A stretch of 35,509 bases of DNA, taken from positions 1 to 35,509 of the forward strand of contig CALXTR010000016.1 in NCBI GenBank assembly GCA_944391475.1. Reading direction: 5' to 3'. Origin of the DNA: an uncultured Alphaproteobacteria bacterium. Lineage in GTDB: Bacteria; Pseudomonadota; Alphaproteobacteria; RF32; CAG-239. The notes under the pieces were generated by a model. That model did not search any database and had not been told where the DNA came from. It saw only the letters and a program-made list of their open reading frames with translations. The position numbers were made by a program, and so were the translations under genes. Below are positions 16,209-24,524 of the stretch, piece after piece. The stretch's first letter is position 1. Every line of letters starts with the position of its first letter.

Positions 16209-17552
16209 TTATTTACCGATGCAAAAATCACCAAAGATACGATCTAAGATTTCATCAACCTCGACTTGTCCGGTGATTTTGCCCAAAGCGCGGGCGGCCA
16301 AGCGAATATCTTCGGCAGTCAGTTCAATTTCTTTATCAAAGCTGAAGTTTTCCAGATTTTCGACCACATCTTGCAATGCTTCTCGATAACGCTTGCGGGT
16401 TATCAGCAAATTGGAATTGGAGGTAAAGCGCTGCTTGATTTGCTCGGATACGGCAAATAACACTGCCTCAACACCTTGTTTTTCTTTGGCCGAAATACAA
16501 ATACATCCTGATTTTTGTAATTCAGAACACTGTTCAAATGTTAATTTATCACATTTATTTGCAATAAACAAAGTATTGTCTTTTAAAGATTTTTTCAAAT
16601 TATCAAAGATTTGAACAGAGTCTTTTGATGCATCAAACAAACAAATTACTAAATCAGCATTCTTGATTTTTTCATATGCCAGAGCAATGCCTTTTTTCTC
16701 AATTTCTTCTTCGGCTTCGCGCAGACCGGCTGTATCGGTAAACATTACCGGATAACCACCTAAATCTAAGTGAATATCAATAGCATCACGCGTAGTACCG
16801 GCAATATCTGAAACTATTACAGCCTCTCTTTTGGCAACAGCATTTAATAGGCTTGATTTTCCGGCATTAGGTGGACCAACAATTACAACTCTAAAGCCTT
16901 CACGCAATCTTTCACCGATATTATCGCATTTCAAATGCTCAACGATGGAGTTCTCTACTTTAAATACAGTGTTTTTCATATCACTCATAATCGAAGAAGG
17001 GATATCTTCATCAGGAAAATCAATAAAGGCTTCTAAATGTGCTAACACTTTGACAAGCTCGTTTCTCCAACCAGAATAGAGCTCTTTTAACTCACCATCC
17101 ATCTGGCGAATTGCATATTTTTGCTGTTCGGTCGTTTCGGCATCAATCAAATCTGCCAAACCTTCCGCCTCGGTTAAATCCATCTTGCCATGGTAGAACG
17201 CACGTTTGGAAAATTCTCCCGGTTCAGCTAAGCGAAAGTCTTTGATACTTGCTAAACTATCAAGGACTCCGGAAATTACCGCCCTGGAGCCATGAATCTG
17301 AAACTCGACGATATCTTCACCATTAAATGAATTTGGACCCCTAAAATACAAAACCAGGCATTTATCAAGTAATCGTCCATCAAGAGCTGATTGCAATCGG
17401 CAAAAATATGCATAGCGCGGCTTGATGTTTTCAACCTTAATATCTGTCATTAACCTGACGGCATCCAGAGCGCGGTCTCCAGAAACTCTTACTACTGCAA
17501 CTCCTGACTTGCCATATACCGTTGAAAGGGCATAGATTGTTTGTGCGTTCAT
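16209..17552 (-). CDS. mnmE: tRNA uridine-5-carboxymethylaminomethyl synthesis GTPase MnmE
   Basis: MnmE is the potassium-activated GTPase partner of MnmG in wobble U34 modification. The N-terminal THF-binding domain begins with TIYALSTVYGKSGVAVVRVSG. The G domain carries GPPNAGKSS (about 225-233), DIAGTTRD, DTAG and NKCD. The C-terminus ends in the catalytic CIGK (C444-K447). The length of 447 aa is normal. A copy of the repeated motif (16959-16973) encodes KNTVFK in the helical domain just before the G domain. Confidence 0.98.
   Translation of the reverse strand: MNAQTIYALSTVYGKSGVAVVRVSGDRALDAVRLMTDIKVENIKPRYAYFCRLQSALDGRLLDKCLVLYFRGPNSFNGEDIVEFQIHGSRAVISGVLDSLASIKDFRLAEPGEFSKRAFYHGKMDLTEAEGLADLIDAETTEQQKYAIRQMDGELKELYSGWRNELVKVLAHLEAFIDFPDEDIPSSIMSDMKNTVFKVENSIVEHLKCDNIGERLREGFRVVIVGPPNAGKSSLLNAVAKREAVIVSDIAGTTRDAIDIHLDLGGYPVMFTDTAGLREAEEEIEKKGIALAYEKIKNADLVICLFDASKDSVQIFDNLKKSLKDNTLFIANKCDKLTFEQCSELQKSGCICISAKEKQGVEAVLFAVSEQIKQRFTSNSNLLITRKRYREALQDVVENLENFSFDKEIELTAEDIRLAARALGKITGQVEVDEILDRIFGDFCIGK
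16959..16973 (-). repeat. Copy 7 of the AACACYGTATTTAAA motif (mnmE)
   Basis: Exact match on the coding strand, read as NTVFK, the same frame as the parB copy. It is the copy closest to the origin, about 3 kb away. Confidence 0.75.
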
Positions 17553-17746
17553 TTTTTCTCCTTTTTATGCTTAATTTGTTATAGTCGGAGTTCTAAAATC
17601 TTGCAAGTTTTAAAAAAGGCCTTTTTTTTGACTCCAGAGAGGAAATTTACTTCTTGTTAAGTTATGTATCATAGAATCGCTCAAAAACCTCTCTACGGGC
17701 TTTAGGCGGACTCAATTTTTTACAACTATAAAACGAGTTAATAATC

Positions 17747-18415
17747 ATGCAGCAATCTAAACTAATTATTTGGGATTTTGACGGGGTAATTTCTGACACC
17801 GAACATCTTTGGATTAAAAATTGGCAAATCTTGCTTAAAAATTTTTTTAATATTGATTGGGACTTTGCCAAGGCCAATAAAATTCTTGGCGGGCTAAGCC
17901 CAAAAACTAAAATTGAAAATCTTTCCAAGCTTGGTATCGAAATTAATGACCATTTCTTACTGGAACTTAAAAAACTTGACTGGGAGGCCATGAAAGATAT
18001 GCGACCGGTTGAGAATGTGGTTGAAATTTTTAAGCTCAAAGAATTTGAACATTGCATTGCTACCGGCGGAAATCTTGATAAGACCATGCGTAAGCTTGAT
18101 TTACTCAATTTTAACCGCTACTTTCCGGAAAATAAAATTTTTACCGCTCAACAAGTTCAACATGGCAAGCCGGAGCCTGATTTATTTTTACTGGCAGCAC
18201 AATCTTGCGGATTTAAGCCTAACGATTGCTTTGTAATTGAAGATTCATTAGCCGGTCTTAGTGCCGGACTAAAAGCCAATATGGTCACCATTGCCTTTTT
18301 AGGCTGTCCGATGAACAATAATCCGCAATATATTCAGAAAGTTAAAAATCTCGGAATAGAACATATTTTTTATACAATGAATGACTTAAAAAGATTTTTA
18401 CTTGCAAAGCTATAA
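17747..18415 (+). CDS. HAD-superfamily phosphatase (beta-phosphoglucomutase-like)
   Basis: A 222-aa HAD hydrolase of subfamily IA. Motif I is WDFDGVISDTEHLW (nucleophile D at residue 9, acid D at 11), motif II is near IATGGN, motif III is the Lys in HGKPEPDLFL, and motif IV is VIEDSLAGLSAG. The DGVISDTE and GKPEPD patterns resemble beta-phosphoglucomutase-like or phosphoglycolate-type phosphatases that act on small sugar phosphates. The substrate is not determinable. The start at 17747 has no strong ribosome-binding site. It opposes rho, with a shared terminator between them, and is one of two complete plus-strand genes left of the origin. Confidence 0.85.
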   Translation: MQQSKLIIWDFDGVISDTEHLWIKNWQILLKNFFNIDWDFAKANKILGGLSPKTKIENLSKLGIEINDHFLLELKKLDWEAMKDMRPVENVVEIFKLKEFEHCIATGGNLDKTMRKLDLLNFNRYFPENKIFTAQQVQHGKPEPDLFLLAAQSCGFKPNDCFVIEDSLAGLSAGLKANMVTIAFLGCPMNNNPQYIQKVKNLGIEHIFYTMNDLKRFLLAKL

Positions 18416-18420
18416 GTAAC

Positions 18421-18448
18421 AAAAAAGCTCGGTTTCCCGAGCTTTTTT
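18421..18448. terminator. Bidirectional terminator between the HAD gene and rho
   Basis: AAAAAAGCTCGG (18421-18432), loop TTTC, then CCGAGCTTTTTT (18437-18448) form a perfect 12-bp stem with A and T tracts, usable from both sides. Confidence 0.92.
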
Positions 18449-18451
18449 TAT

Positions 18452-19705
18452 TTAAGAATTCATGGTATTGAAAAAGTCTTGATTATCTTTGCTTAAGCGT
18501 AGCTTATCAAGCAAAAATTCCATACCATCGGTCATGCCCATTTGCATCAGCACACGGCGCAAAACCCACATCTTGGCCAAGGTATCTTTATCAACCAATA
18601 ATTCTTCTTTTCTGGTTCCAGAACGAGTGATATCAATTGTTGGGAACAAACGCTTATCAGTCAACTTGCGATCCAGAATAATCTCAGAGTTACCGGTACC
18701 TTTGAACTCTTCAAAAATTACTTCATCCATGCGCGAACCGGTATCAATCAAAGCAGTAGCGATAATGGTTAATGAACCACCTTCTTCAACATTACGGGCG
18801 GCCCCAAAAAATCTTTTTGGACGTTGCAAAGCATTAGCATCAACACCGCCGGTCAAAACCTTACCTGATGAGGGAATAACCGTATTATATGCTCGGCCCA
18901 AACGAGTAATCGAATCTAACAAAATGATAACGTCTTTTTTGGTTTCGACCAAGCGTTTAGCTTTTTCAATCACCATTTCGGCCACCTGAACATGGCGAGC
19001 AGCTGGTTCATCAAAGGTTGAAGAAATAACTTCGCCTTTAACCGAACGGGTCATATCGGTAACTTCTTCCGGGCGCTCATCAATCAATAAAACCATCAAA
19101 TATGCTTCAGGGTGATTAACAGCTATCGCATGAGCAATATTTTGCAACATTACGGTTTTACCGGTACGAGGAGGAGCAACAATTAACCCTCGTTGACCTT
19201 TACCTTGAGGAGCAATTAAGTCAATTACTCGAGTTGTATAATCTTTTTCTCCGTTAATAACATCAAAATCCAATTTTTCGGTTGGATAGAGCGGAGTTAA
19301 GTTATCAAAATTAACCCGAAGCTTGGATTTTTCCGGGTCTTGAAAGTTAATGGCATTAATTTTGGTTAAGGCAAAATAGCGCTCATTATCGCGCGGAGCT
19401 CTAATCTCACCTTCTACCGTATCTCCGGTACGCAAACCAAATTTCTTAACTTGTGCCGGTGAAACATAAATATCATCCGGACCTGCCAAATAATTTGATT
19501 CAGCAGAGCGTAAAAAACCAAAACCATCTTGCAAAACTTCTATAACGCCTTCGCCGCAGATGGTGTTATCTTCTCCGGCAACTTTTTTTAAGATTGCAAA
19601 CATTAAATCTTGAACACGCATGGAAGATGCGTCATCAATACCCAAATCTTCGGCTTGTGTTAACAACTCCTGAGGGGATTTTTGCTTTAATTCTTTTAAA
19701 TTCAT
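18452..19705 (-). CDS. rho: Transcription termination factor Rho
   Basis: Rho is a hexameric RNA-dependent helicase that ends transcription. The N-terminal helical region ([15 protein letters not shown]) is followed by the RNA-binding cold-shock-like domain with DGFGFLRS (about 71-78), the P-loop APPRTGKT (about 177-184), [13 protein letters not shown] with the Walker B Asp, the Q-loop and the R-loop region [20 protein letters not shown]. The length of 417 aa is standard. It flanks the candidate origin, as in many Alphaproteobacteria, and is transcribed away from it. Confidence 0.98.
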   Translation of the reverse strand: MNLKELKQKSPQELLTQAEDLGIDDASSMRVQDLMFAILKKVAGEDNTICGEGVIEVLQDGFGFLRSAESNYLAGPDDIYVSPAQVKKFGLRTGDTVEGEIRAPRDNERYFALTKINAINFQDPEKSKLRVNFDNLTPLYPTEKLDFDVINGEKDYTTRVIDLIAPQGKGQRGLIVAPPRTGKTVMLQNIAHAIAVNHPEAYLMVLLIDERPEEVTDMTRSVKGEVISSTFDEPAARHVQVAEMVIEKAKRLVETKKDVIILLDSITRLGRAYNTVIPSSGKVLTGGVDANALQRPKRFFGAARNVEEGGSLTIIATALIDTGSRMDEVIFEEFKGTGNSEIILDRKLTDKRLFPTIDITRSGTRKEELLVDKDTLAKMWVLRRVLMQMGMTDGMEFLLDKLRLSKDNQDFFNTMNS

Positions 19706-19956
19706 GAAATACCTTGATGTATCTGATGTGAAGGATATATTATATATAAAGGACAGTAAAATGTCCGGTAGGTGATTTTTTTATAATGTTTATTTTCTTG
19801 ATTGTCAATTTTTTTTATACACAGCCCGAAGGGCCCAATCTATAAATTTAAAAAAAGTATTTGTATTAGTATATGCCTGTTAGTCTTGTGTATTATTTTT
19901 GATAAACATGGTTATCCAGAAGTTTTATGTTTGTTAGTAAAAATGTGAATCAAAAG

Positions 19957-19971
19957 TTAACCACTTTTTAA
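19957..19971. promoter_or_regulatory. CtrA-type motif 1 in the origin
   Basis: TTAA-N7-TTAA (spacer CCACTTT) matches the full CtrA recognition site of Caulobacter, where such sites lie inside the origin and repress replication. Whether this organism has CtrA cannot be seen here. Confidence 0.5.
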
Positions 19972-19977
19972 GAATCG

Positions 19978-19992
19978 TTAAAAAATCATTAA
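19978..19992. promoter_or_regulatory. CtrA-type motif 2 in the origin
   Basis: A second TTAA-N7-TTAA (spacer AAAATCA, followed by C) begins 21 bp after the first, about two helical turns, so both would face the same side of the DNA. Confidence 0.5.
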
Positions 19993-20122
19993 CAAAATTT
20001 GTAAACTGAAATTTATGAGCTTTGTTGATAGATTTTTATATCCACAGCGTCTTGATAAGTTTTTAGCCTGTATATAACTTGCAGATATAAATTTGTTAAT
20101 CGGTGATAAGTATTGTATAAAT

Positions 20123-20179
20123 GTTGGCAAGGGTATAGTTATGCACAAAAGGTTAACGATTTGTGTATAACTTGCCAAC
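20123..20179. repeat. Interrupted palindrome enclosing two convergent DnaA boxes
   Basis: GTTGGCAAG (20123-20131) and CTTGCCAAC (20171-20179) are perfect 9-bp arms. Inside them lie TTATGCACA on plus and TTATACACA on minus, with GTTAAC near the centre. The structure ends 21 bp before the coaE start and could serve both the origin and coaE expression. Confidence 0.7.
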
Positions 20180-20200
20180 CATATGTTTTGGGGTAAAAAA

Positions 20201-20776
20201 ATGAAATTAGTGGCAATTACCGGTTCTATTGGTTGTGGCAAAACTACTTTGGCCGGTTTGGTTAGAGAACTTGGTTTTGTGGTCTATGATGTTGATGGTT
20301 GGACTAGGGCTCTTTATCAAAAATCAGAGTTTGTAAAACTGATTTTGCAAAACTTTCCTGAAGTAAATGATAACGGTAAAGTTAATAAGCGTAAGCTCAG
20401 AAATTTGGTCTTTGGTCATAATGATGAGCTAAAACGTTTGGAAATGTTGGTGCATCCGTTTTTGGAAAAACGTTTTTTTGAGACTATTCATCGAAATTGT
20501 CGTTATGATGATATATTCTTTATTGATGCGGCTTTGATTTTGGAACTTGGTTGGGATAGATATTGTGACTTGGTGATTGTGGCTGATGTTGACAGAGAAA
20601 CCCAAAAACAGCGAGTAATGAAACGCGATAATATTTCGGCTCAAGATTTTGAAAAAATTTTATCTGCTCAAATGGATAATAAGGAAAAAATTTTGCGCTC
20701 AGATGTGGTGATTGAAACAGATAAACCGCTTGGGGTTTTGAAAATTGAACTATTAAGTGTTATTGACGAGTTATAA
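20201..20776 (+). CDS. coaE: Dephospho-CoA kinase
   Basis: CoaE phosphorylates dephospho-CoA, the last step of CoA synthesis. The P-loop GSIGCGKTT is at residues 8-16; VYDVDGWTRALY, HPFLEKR and IDAALILELGWDRYCD follow as in the family. The ATG at 20201 (MKLVAITG) has TTGGGGT before it and fits the conserved N-terminus; an ATG 18 bp upstream would add six residues and lacks a good ribosome-binding site. The length of 191 aa is normal. It is the first gene right of the origin and is two bases upstream of dnaQ. Confidence 0.95.
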   Translation: MKLVAITGSIGCGKTTLAGLVRELGFVVYDVDGWTRALYQKSEFVKLILQNFPEVNDNGKVNKRKLRNLVFGHNDELKRLEMLVHPFLEKRFFETIHRNCRYDDIFFIDAALILELGWDRYCDLVIVADVDRETQKQRVMKRDNISAQDFEKILSAQMDNKEKILRSDVVIETDKPLGVLKIELLSVIDEL

Positions 20777-20778
20777 CG

Positions 20779-21507
20779 ATGGTCAGAGAAATTGTTTTTG
20801 ATACGGAAACTACCGGTTTTGATCCTGAAAATGGGGATAAATTGGTTGAAATAGGGGCGGTCGAACTAATTAATCATATTCCGACCGGGGTGACTTATCA
20901 CCAATATATTAATCCTCAAAGGGAAGTTCCTGAAGAAGCTTTCAAAGTGCATGGTTTGAGCTATGATTATTTGAAGCAATTTCCAACTTTTGATAAAATT
21001 GTTGATGAATGGTTGGATTTTGTGGGTGATGGTATCTTAGTGGCTCACAATGCTTCTTTTGATATTAAGTTTGTGAACTATGAGCAAAAACAGCTCGGCA
21101 AAACTCAGTTTACTTGGGATAGGGTGGTTGATACTTTAGAAATTGCCAAAACCTTGTTTCCAGGTGCGAGAGTTAACCTTGATGCCTTGTGTAAAAGGTA
21201 TAATGTTGATAATACAGACCGTACTTTGCACGGAGCTTTGCTTGATGCTCAGTTGCTCGCACAAGTGTATCTGGAGTTATTGGGCGGTCGCGAACCAAGT
21301 TTGTTGCTTGATAAAAACAAAAATGCTCAGGTTTCTTTGGCTTCTCCAACAGATAGTGATAAGCGCCAATTATCAGAAAAAAAATTCAGAGAGCCTAGAG
21401 TTTTTGCGCTTTCCGAGGAAGATGAAGCTAAACATAGAGAATTTTTAGAAAAGAAGATAAAAAATCCAATTTGGTTAGCTGAAGTGGCTGAAACTGAAAA
21501 ACAATAA
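20779..21507 (+). CDS. dnaQ: DNA polymerase III epsilon subunit (3'-5' proofreading exonuclease)
   Basis: DnaQ is the proofreading exonuclease of the replicative polymerase. All three exonuclease motifs are present: Exo I FDTETTG (D8, E10), Exo II HNASFDIKF and Exo III HGALLDAQLLAQVYLEL. The last ~60 residues are polar and probably form the tail that binds the alpha subunit. The length of 242 aa is typical. It follows coaE by two bases (coaE-dnaQ is a conserved pair) and ends at a bidirectional terminator. Confidence 0.96.
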   Translation: MVREIVFDTETTGFDPENGDKLVEIGAVELINHIPTGVTYHQYINPQREVPEEAFKVHGLSYDYLKQFPTFDKIVDEWLDFVGDGILVAHNASFDIKFVNYEQKQLGKTQFTWDRVVDTLEIAKTLFPGARVNLDALCKRYNVDNTDRTLHGALLDAQLLAQVYLELLGGREPSLLLDKNKNAQVSLASPTDSDKRQLSEKKFREPRVFALSEEDEAKHREFLEKKIKNPIWLAEVAETEKQ

Positions 21508-21540
21508 AAAAAACCGGGACGACAATCCCGGATTTTTTTT
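21506..21540. terminator. Bidirectional terminator between dnaQ and secB
   Basis: CCGGGA (21514-21519) and TCCCGG (21526-21531) with a 6-nt loop are flanked by an A-run and a T-run, so the hairpin works in both directions. It slightly overlaps the secB stop. Confidence 0.88.
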
Positions 21541-22015
21541 AATTTGTACTTTGTTTTTTGTGTTGATACATGGCTGCAAAATCTATGGGGTTTAACATTA
21601 AAGGTGGCAAACCGGCATTTTGCAATGTATTGGTAATGATGTTGCGGGCAAATGGGAAAAATAGGCGAGGAATTTCAATTAGTAATACTGGTTCTAGGTG
21701 TTCTTCTGGAACATTTAAGCTTACGACACCGGCATATTCCATTTCTAAAATGAAAAAGGGTTGATTATCAACAACACCGTTAATCTTAAACAATAGTGAT
21801 ACGTTGAAAAAATTGTCATGCATATGATGCGCATTAACATTAACATCAATATTAATATCCGGATTTTCTTTTAAGTTGCGGAAAATTTCCGGAGCATGTG
21901 GAATTTCTAGTGATAAGTCTTTTATATATTGATTGTTTATGACAATCGGGGGAGTTGGGTTTTGAGTGTTTTCCGGATTGTCGTTGGCGATGTTTTCTTT
22001 TTGTTTTTGAACCAT
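21539..22015 (-). CDS. secB: Protein-export chaperone SecB
   Basis: SecB is a tetrameric cytosolic chaperone that keeps preproteins unfolded and passes them to SecA. After a polar N-terminal extension the fold begins at NQYIKDLSLEIPHAPEIF, and LLIEIPRLFFPFARNIITNTLQNAGLPPLMLNPIDF is the family's hallmark. The length of 158 aa is normal. It sits beside dnaQ on the opposite strand, as in many Alphaproteobacteria (secB, dnaQ, coaE cluster). The start at 22015 has AAAGGAGA upstream. Confidence 0.96.
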   Translation of the reverse strand: MVQKQKENIANDNPENTQNPTPPIVINNQYIKDLSLEIPHAPEIFRNLKENPDINIDVNVNAHHMHDNFFNVSLLFKINGVVDNQPFFILEMEYAGVVSLNVPEEHLEPVLLIEIPRLFFPFARNIITNTLQNAGLPPLMLNPIDFAAMYQHKKQSTN

Positions 22016-22159
22016 TTTTATCTCCTTTTATGCGATATTTGTTAATATAATGATTACACTCTATTTTTCAATTCGTCAAATAATTATGGTTGATTAATCG
22101 GTTAAATATTTATATATTGTTTTAAGAAGATTTTTTTATGTGAAGGATAGGATTGTTTG

Positions 22160-22837
22160 ATGTTGGGACAATATTTTGATATTTTGGTGTTGTTAGTGGT
22201 GGTGGTATTAATCTTTAATCGATTGAAAGCAGTGCTTGGAACCAGACCCGAATCAACGCAGAAACAAGCAGAAGAAAATGCTGCAAAGCTGTTTGATTTG
22301 ATTGTAAAAGAAGCTCAACAAAATCAGCAATCTATGGCGGCTCAAGTGGTCTCGATTGATAATAATGTGCTTGAAGAAGAGAAGACAGAAACCTTAAGTG
22401 ATACTGACAAGGTCTTAAATTCTATTCCTAATTTTGATAAAAATAACTTTTTGTCAGGTGCTAAAAGAGCTTTTGAGATTATTGTTGAGGCTTTTGCCAA
22501 AGGGGATATTGCAACTCTGGAAAAACTCGTAAATAAAAATTTGTTGAAAAAATTTCAGGAAGTAATTGAAAATCGTAATGCTCAAGGTGTGACTGCGGAA
22601 GCTGATTTTATCGGTTTTAATAAGGCCGAAATTATTAAAGCTAAAATCGGCAAAAATCAGGTGGTGAAAATTATTGTGGAATTTGTAAGTGAGCAAGTTA
22701 ATTTGCTTAAAAATAATCAAGGCGAAGTTATTGAAGGTGATGATAAGTTTATTCAGAATATTACCGATGTTTGGACCTTTGAGAGAGCGTTGACTTCTTC
22801 TAACCCTAATTGGATTTTGGTGTCGACTAAGAAATGA
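22160..22837 (+). CDS. Tim44-like domain protein
   Basis: The protein has one N-terminal membrane anchor (about residues 5-20, FDILVLLVVVVLIFNRL), a polar linker and a Tim44/MBA1-type C-terminal domain (from ~95). In it, the stretch FLSGAKRAFEIIVEAFAKGDIATLEKLVNKNL is a good match to the family. Alphaproteobacterial Tim44-like proteins are the bacterial relatives of the mitochondrial import motor subunit; the bacterial role is not well defined. The ATG at 22160 is preferred over the TTG just before it. The neighbours (secB upstream, mltA and Smr downstream) are the classical arrangement. It overlaps mltA by 4 bp. Confidence 0.9.
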   Translation: MLGQYFDILVLLVVVVLIFNRLKAVLGTRPESTQKQAEENAAKLFDLIVKEAQQNQQSMAAQVVSIDNNVLEEEKTETLSDTDKVLNSIPNFDKNNFLSGAKRAFEIIVEAFAKGDIATLEKLVNKNLLKKFQEVIENRNAQGVTAEADFIGFNKAEIIKAKIGKNQVVKIIVEFVSEQVNLLKNNQGEVIEGDDKFIQNITDVWTFERALTSSNPNWILVSTKK

Positions 22838-24021
22838 TGACAAAGAAACTTTTTTATGTTTTGAGTATCTTATTGCTGGCTTCTTGCGGCGAGAAAGAAG
22901 AAAAAGACCAACCGGTGGAAATGCCTGAGAAAGTTGAGATATCCAGCCTAAAGGTGACCCCGGTTAGTTTTGCTGATTTGGCTGATTGGTCTAAAGATAA
23001 TGTCAATGAGGCTGTGGAGGCATTTAAGCTTTCTTGTCCCAAAATTATGCAAATTAACAAAGAATACATGGGGCACGCCAAAATAAAAATATTAACCGCC
23101 GCTTATCAAGAAGCTTGTAAGGTACTGCCGTTATATAAACCGGAACAATATCGCGAATTTTTAGAAAAAAACTTTATTCCTTATGCGATTACTTATGATG
23201 ATAATCCAAATGGTAAATTTACATCTTATTATGAAGTGATGTTTAGAGCATCAAAATATAGAAAAACCGAATTTTCTTATCCGATTTATGGAAGACCTGC
23301 CGACTTATTGGAGATTAATCTACAAGATTTTGATAAGTCTTTGCCTAAAAAACAGCTGATGGGACGTTTGGTGGGACAAAAGTTGGTGCCATATTATACT
23401 CGCGAAGAAATTAATAAACTTGGGCCGCGTTTAAGAGCTCAAGCTTTGTTATATGTGGCATCGCCGGTGGATGCATTGATTGCTCAAATTCAGGGTTCGG
23501 CAATTGCTCAATTGGATGATGGAACTTACCAACGTATCGGTTATGCCGGTAATAATGGGTGGCCGTTTAAGGGGATTGGATCTATCTTATTGGAACATAA
23601 GGAACTTGCCAGCAATGAGATGAATATGATTAGAATTAAGCAATGGCTTAATGAAAACTCTCATAAGGCTGACAAATATATGAATGAAAATCCTCGTTAT
23701 GTATTTCATCGGCTGATTAGAGCTAATGGGCCAATCGGAGCGCAGGGTGTTGCATTGACTGCGGGAAGAAGTTTGGCTGTTGATACAGATTATATTCCCC
23801 TTGGTAGTCTATTGTGGCTTGAAACATCTTATCCTGATAAGGGAAAACTTGGAAAATTGGTGGTAGCTCAAGATGTAGGCGGAGCAATTAAAGGTCCTAT
23901 CCGTGGTGATTATTTTTGGGGCAGCGGTGGTGATGATGTTCTCCGCTTGGCCGGAAGTATGAATGCGGCTGGTCGTTATTACATCTTGGTTCCTAACAAT
24001 GCTGAGGTAAAAGTACAATGA
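22834..24021 (+). CDS. mltA: Membrane-bound lytic murein transglycosylase A
   Basis: MltA cleaves peptidoglycan glycan strands to 1,6-anhydro-muropeptides. A lipoprotein signal with a lipobox ends at C18 (LLLASC). The MltA barrel spans about 100-300 (FTSYYEVMFRAS, GRPADLLEINLQDF, GSAIAQLDDGTYQRIGYAGNNG). The C-terminal 3D domain (AVDTDYIPLGSLLWLE, VVAQDVGGAIKGPIRGDYFWG) carries the catalytic aspartates. The length of 395 aa is typical. It starts inside the Tim44-like stop (ATGA), and its own stop overlaps the next gene. The ATG at 22837 is an alternative start. Confidence 0.95.
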   Translation: MMTKKLFYVLSILLLASCGEKEEKDQPVEMPEKVEISSLKVTPVSFADLADWSKDNVNEAVEAFKLSCPKIMQINKEYMGHAKIKILTAAYQEACKVLPLYKPEQYREFLEKNFIPYAITYDDNPNGKFTSYYEVMFRASKYRKTEFSYPIYGRPADLLEINLQDFDKSLPKKQLMGRLVGQKLVPYYTREEINKLGPRLRAQALLYVASPVDALIAQIQGSAIAQLDDGTYQRIGYAGNNGWPFKGIGSILLEHKELASNEMNMIRIKQWLNENSHKADKYMNENPRYVFHRLIRANGPIGAQGVALTAGRSLAVDTDYIPLGSLLWLETSYPDKGKLGKLVVAQDVGGAIKGPIRGDYFWGSGGDDVLRLAGSMNAAGRYYILVPNNAEVKVQ

Positions 24022-24524
24022 GTTCTAAAGTACCAAATAAGGCCGATTTATTGGTCTATAAGGCCTTAAAAACAGCTATCAGCCAAGATAAACTCAGAAT
24101 ATATCTTGATTATGGTAAAATTAACCGCCCGCAATCTCCGGTCTATGATCCTTGGGAATCGCTTTTGCCAATTTTGATTCCGGTGCTAATTGGTTTGGCG
24201 CTGATTGTTGGGGTCGGAGTGATTTTTGGGTTGTTGTTTATTGGTGTGATGATTGAGGTATTTAGCGTTTATTTCAAAAAGAAAATTTATCGCCGATTGA
24301 TTGAACGAACCAAAGCTTATTTGGTGTCTGGATATGAAAATTGTGAGAAGCTTTGGGAATGGGGTGGTATTGTGTTGGTGAATGCTGATAACAAAACTAT
24401 CGGCTGTGTGGCACCAGAAGGCGATTGGAAGGATTTTGTGGTAATTAATTTTGCTGATTTGATGGTTGATAAGGAAAATGAAGATAAAAAAACTGATAAC
24501 CAAGAACAACCTTCAGCAGCCTGA
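24018..24524 (+). CDS. Unknown membrane protein between mltA and the Smr gene
   Basis: This 168-aa protein has a polar N-terminus, a strongly hydrophobic block at about 39-76 (LLPILIPVLIGLALIVGVGVIF onwards) that could form one long or two short membrane spans, a basic juxtamembrane segment and a cytosolic domain with WEWGGIVLVNADNKTIGCVAPEGDWKDFVVI. The tail is Glu/Lys/Asp-rich. I do not recognise the family. It overlaps the mltA stop (ATGA) and the Smr gene start, which implies translational coupling and possibly an envelope-linked role. Confidence 0.75.
   Translation: MSSKVPNKADLLVYKALKTAISQDKLRIYLDYGKINRPQSPVYDPWESLLPILIPVLIGLALIVGVGVIFGLLFIGVMIEVFSVYFKKKIYRRLIERTKAYLVSGYENCEKLWEWGGIVLVNADNKTIGCVAPEGDWKDFVVINFADLMVDKENEDKKTDNQEQPSAA

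Larger units (their letters stand above)
19706..20200. other. oriC: Candidate chromosomal replication origin (oriC)
   Basis: This 495-bp AT-rich gap between rho and coaE is the longest without a gene. It holds five DnaA boxes with one mismatch to TTATCCACA: 19815-19823 (TTATACACA), 19912-19920 (TTATCCAGA), 20038-20046 (ATATCCACA), 20139-20147 (TTATGCACA) and, on minus, 20162-20170 (TTATACACA). Weaker boxes occur at 19887 and 20069. Two TTAA-N7-TTAA motifs lie in an AT-rich core that could be the unwinding element. A 57-bp interrupted palindrome (20123-20179) encloses the last two boxes. Gene orientation flips here from mostly minus to mostly plus. The rho/coaE/dnaQ neighbourhood is near oriC in known Alphaproteobacteria; parS lies 6-10 kb away. 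Confidence 0.85.

Noticed and set aside
17612..17627. AAAAAAGGCCTTTTTT palindrome as a terminator
   Set aside because: It has no loop: the GGCC core would itself have to be the turn, leaving only A-T pairs.
17662..18108. 148-codon open frame on minus overlapping the HAD gene
   Set aside because: The plus-strand frame has all HAD motifs; the minus frame has none and is Ser/Leu-rich low-information sequence.
18489..18989. 166-codon open frame on plus opposite rho
   Set aside because: It is a shadow of the strongly conserved rho reading frame.
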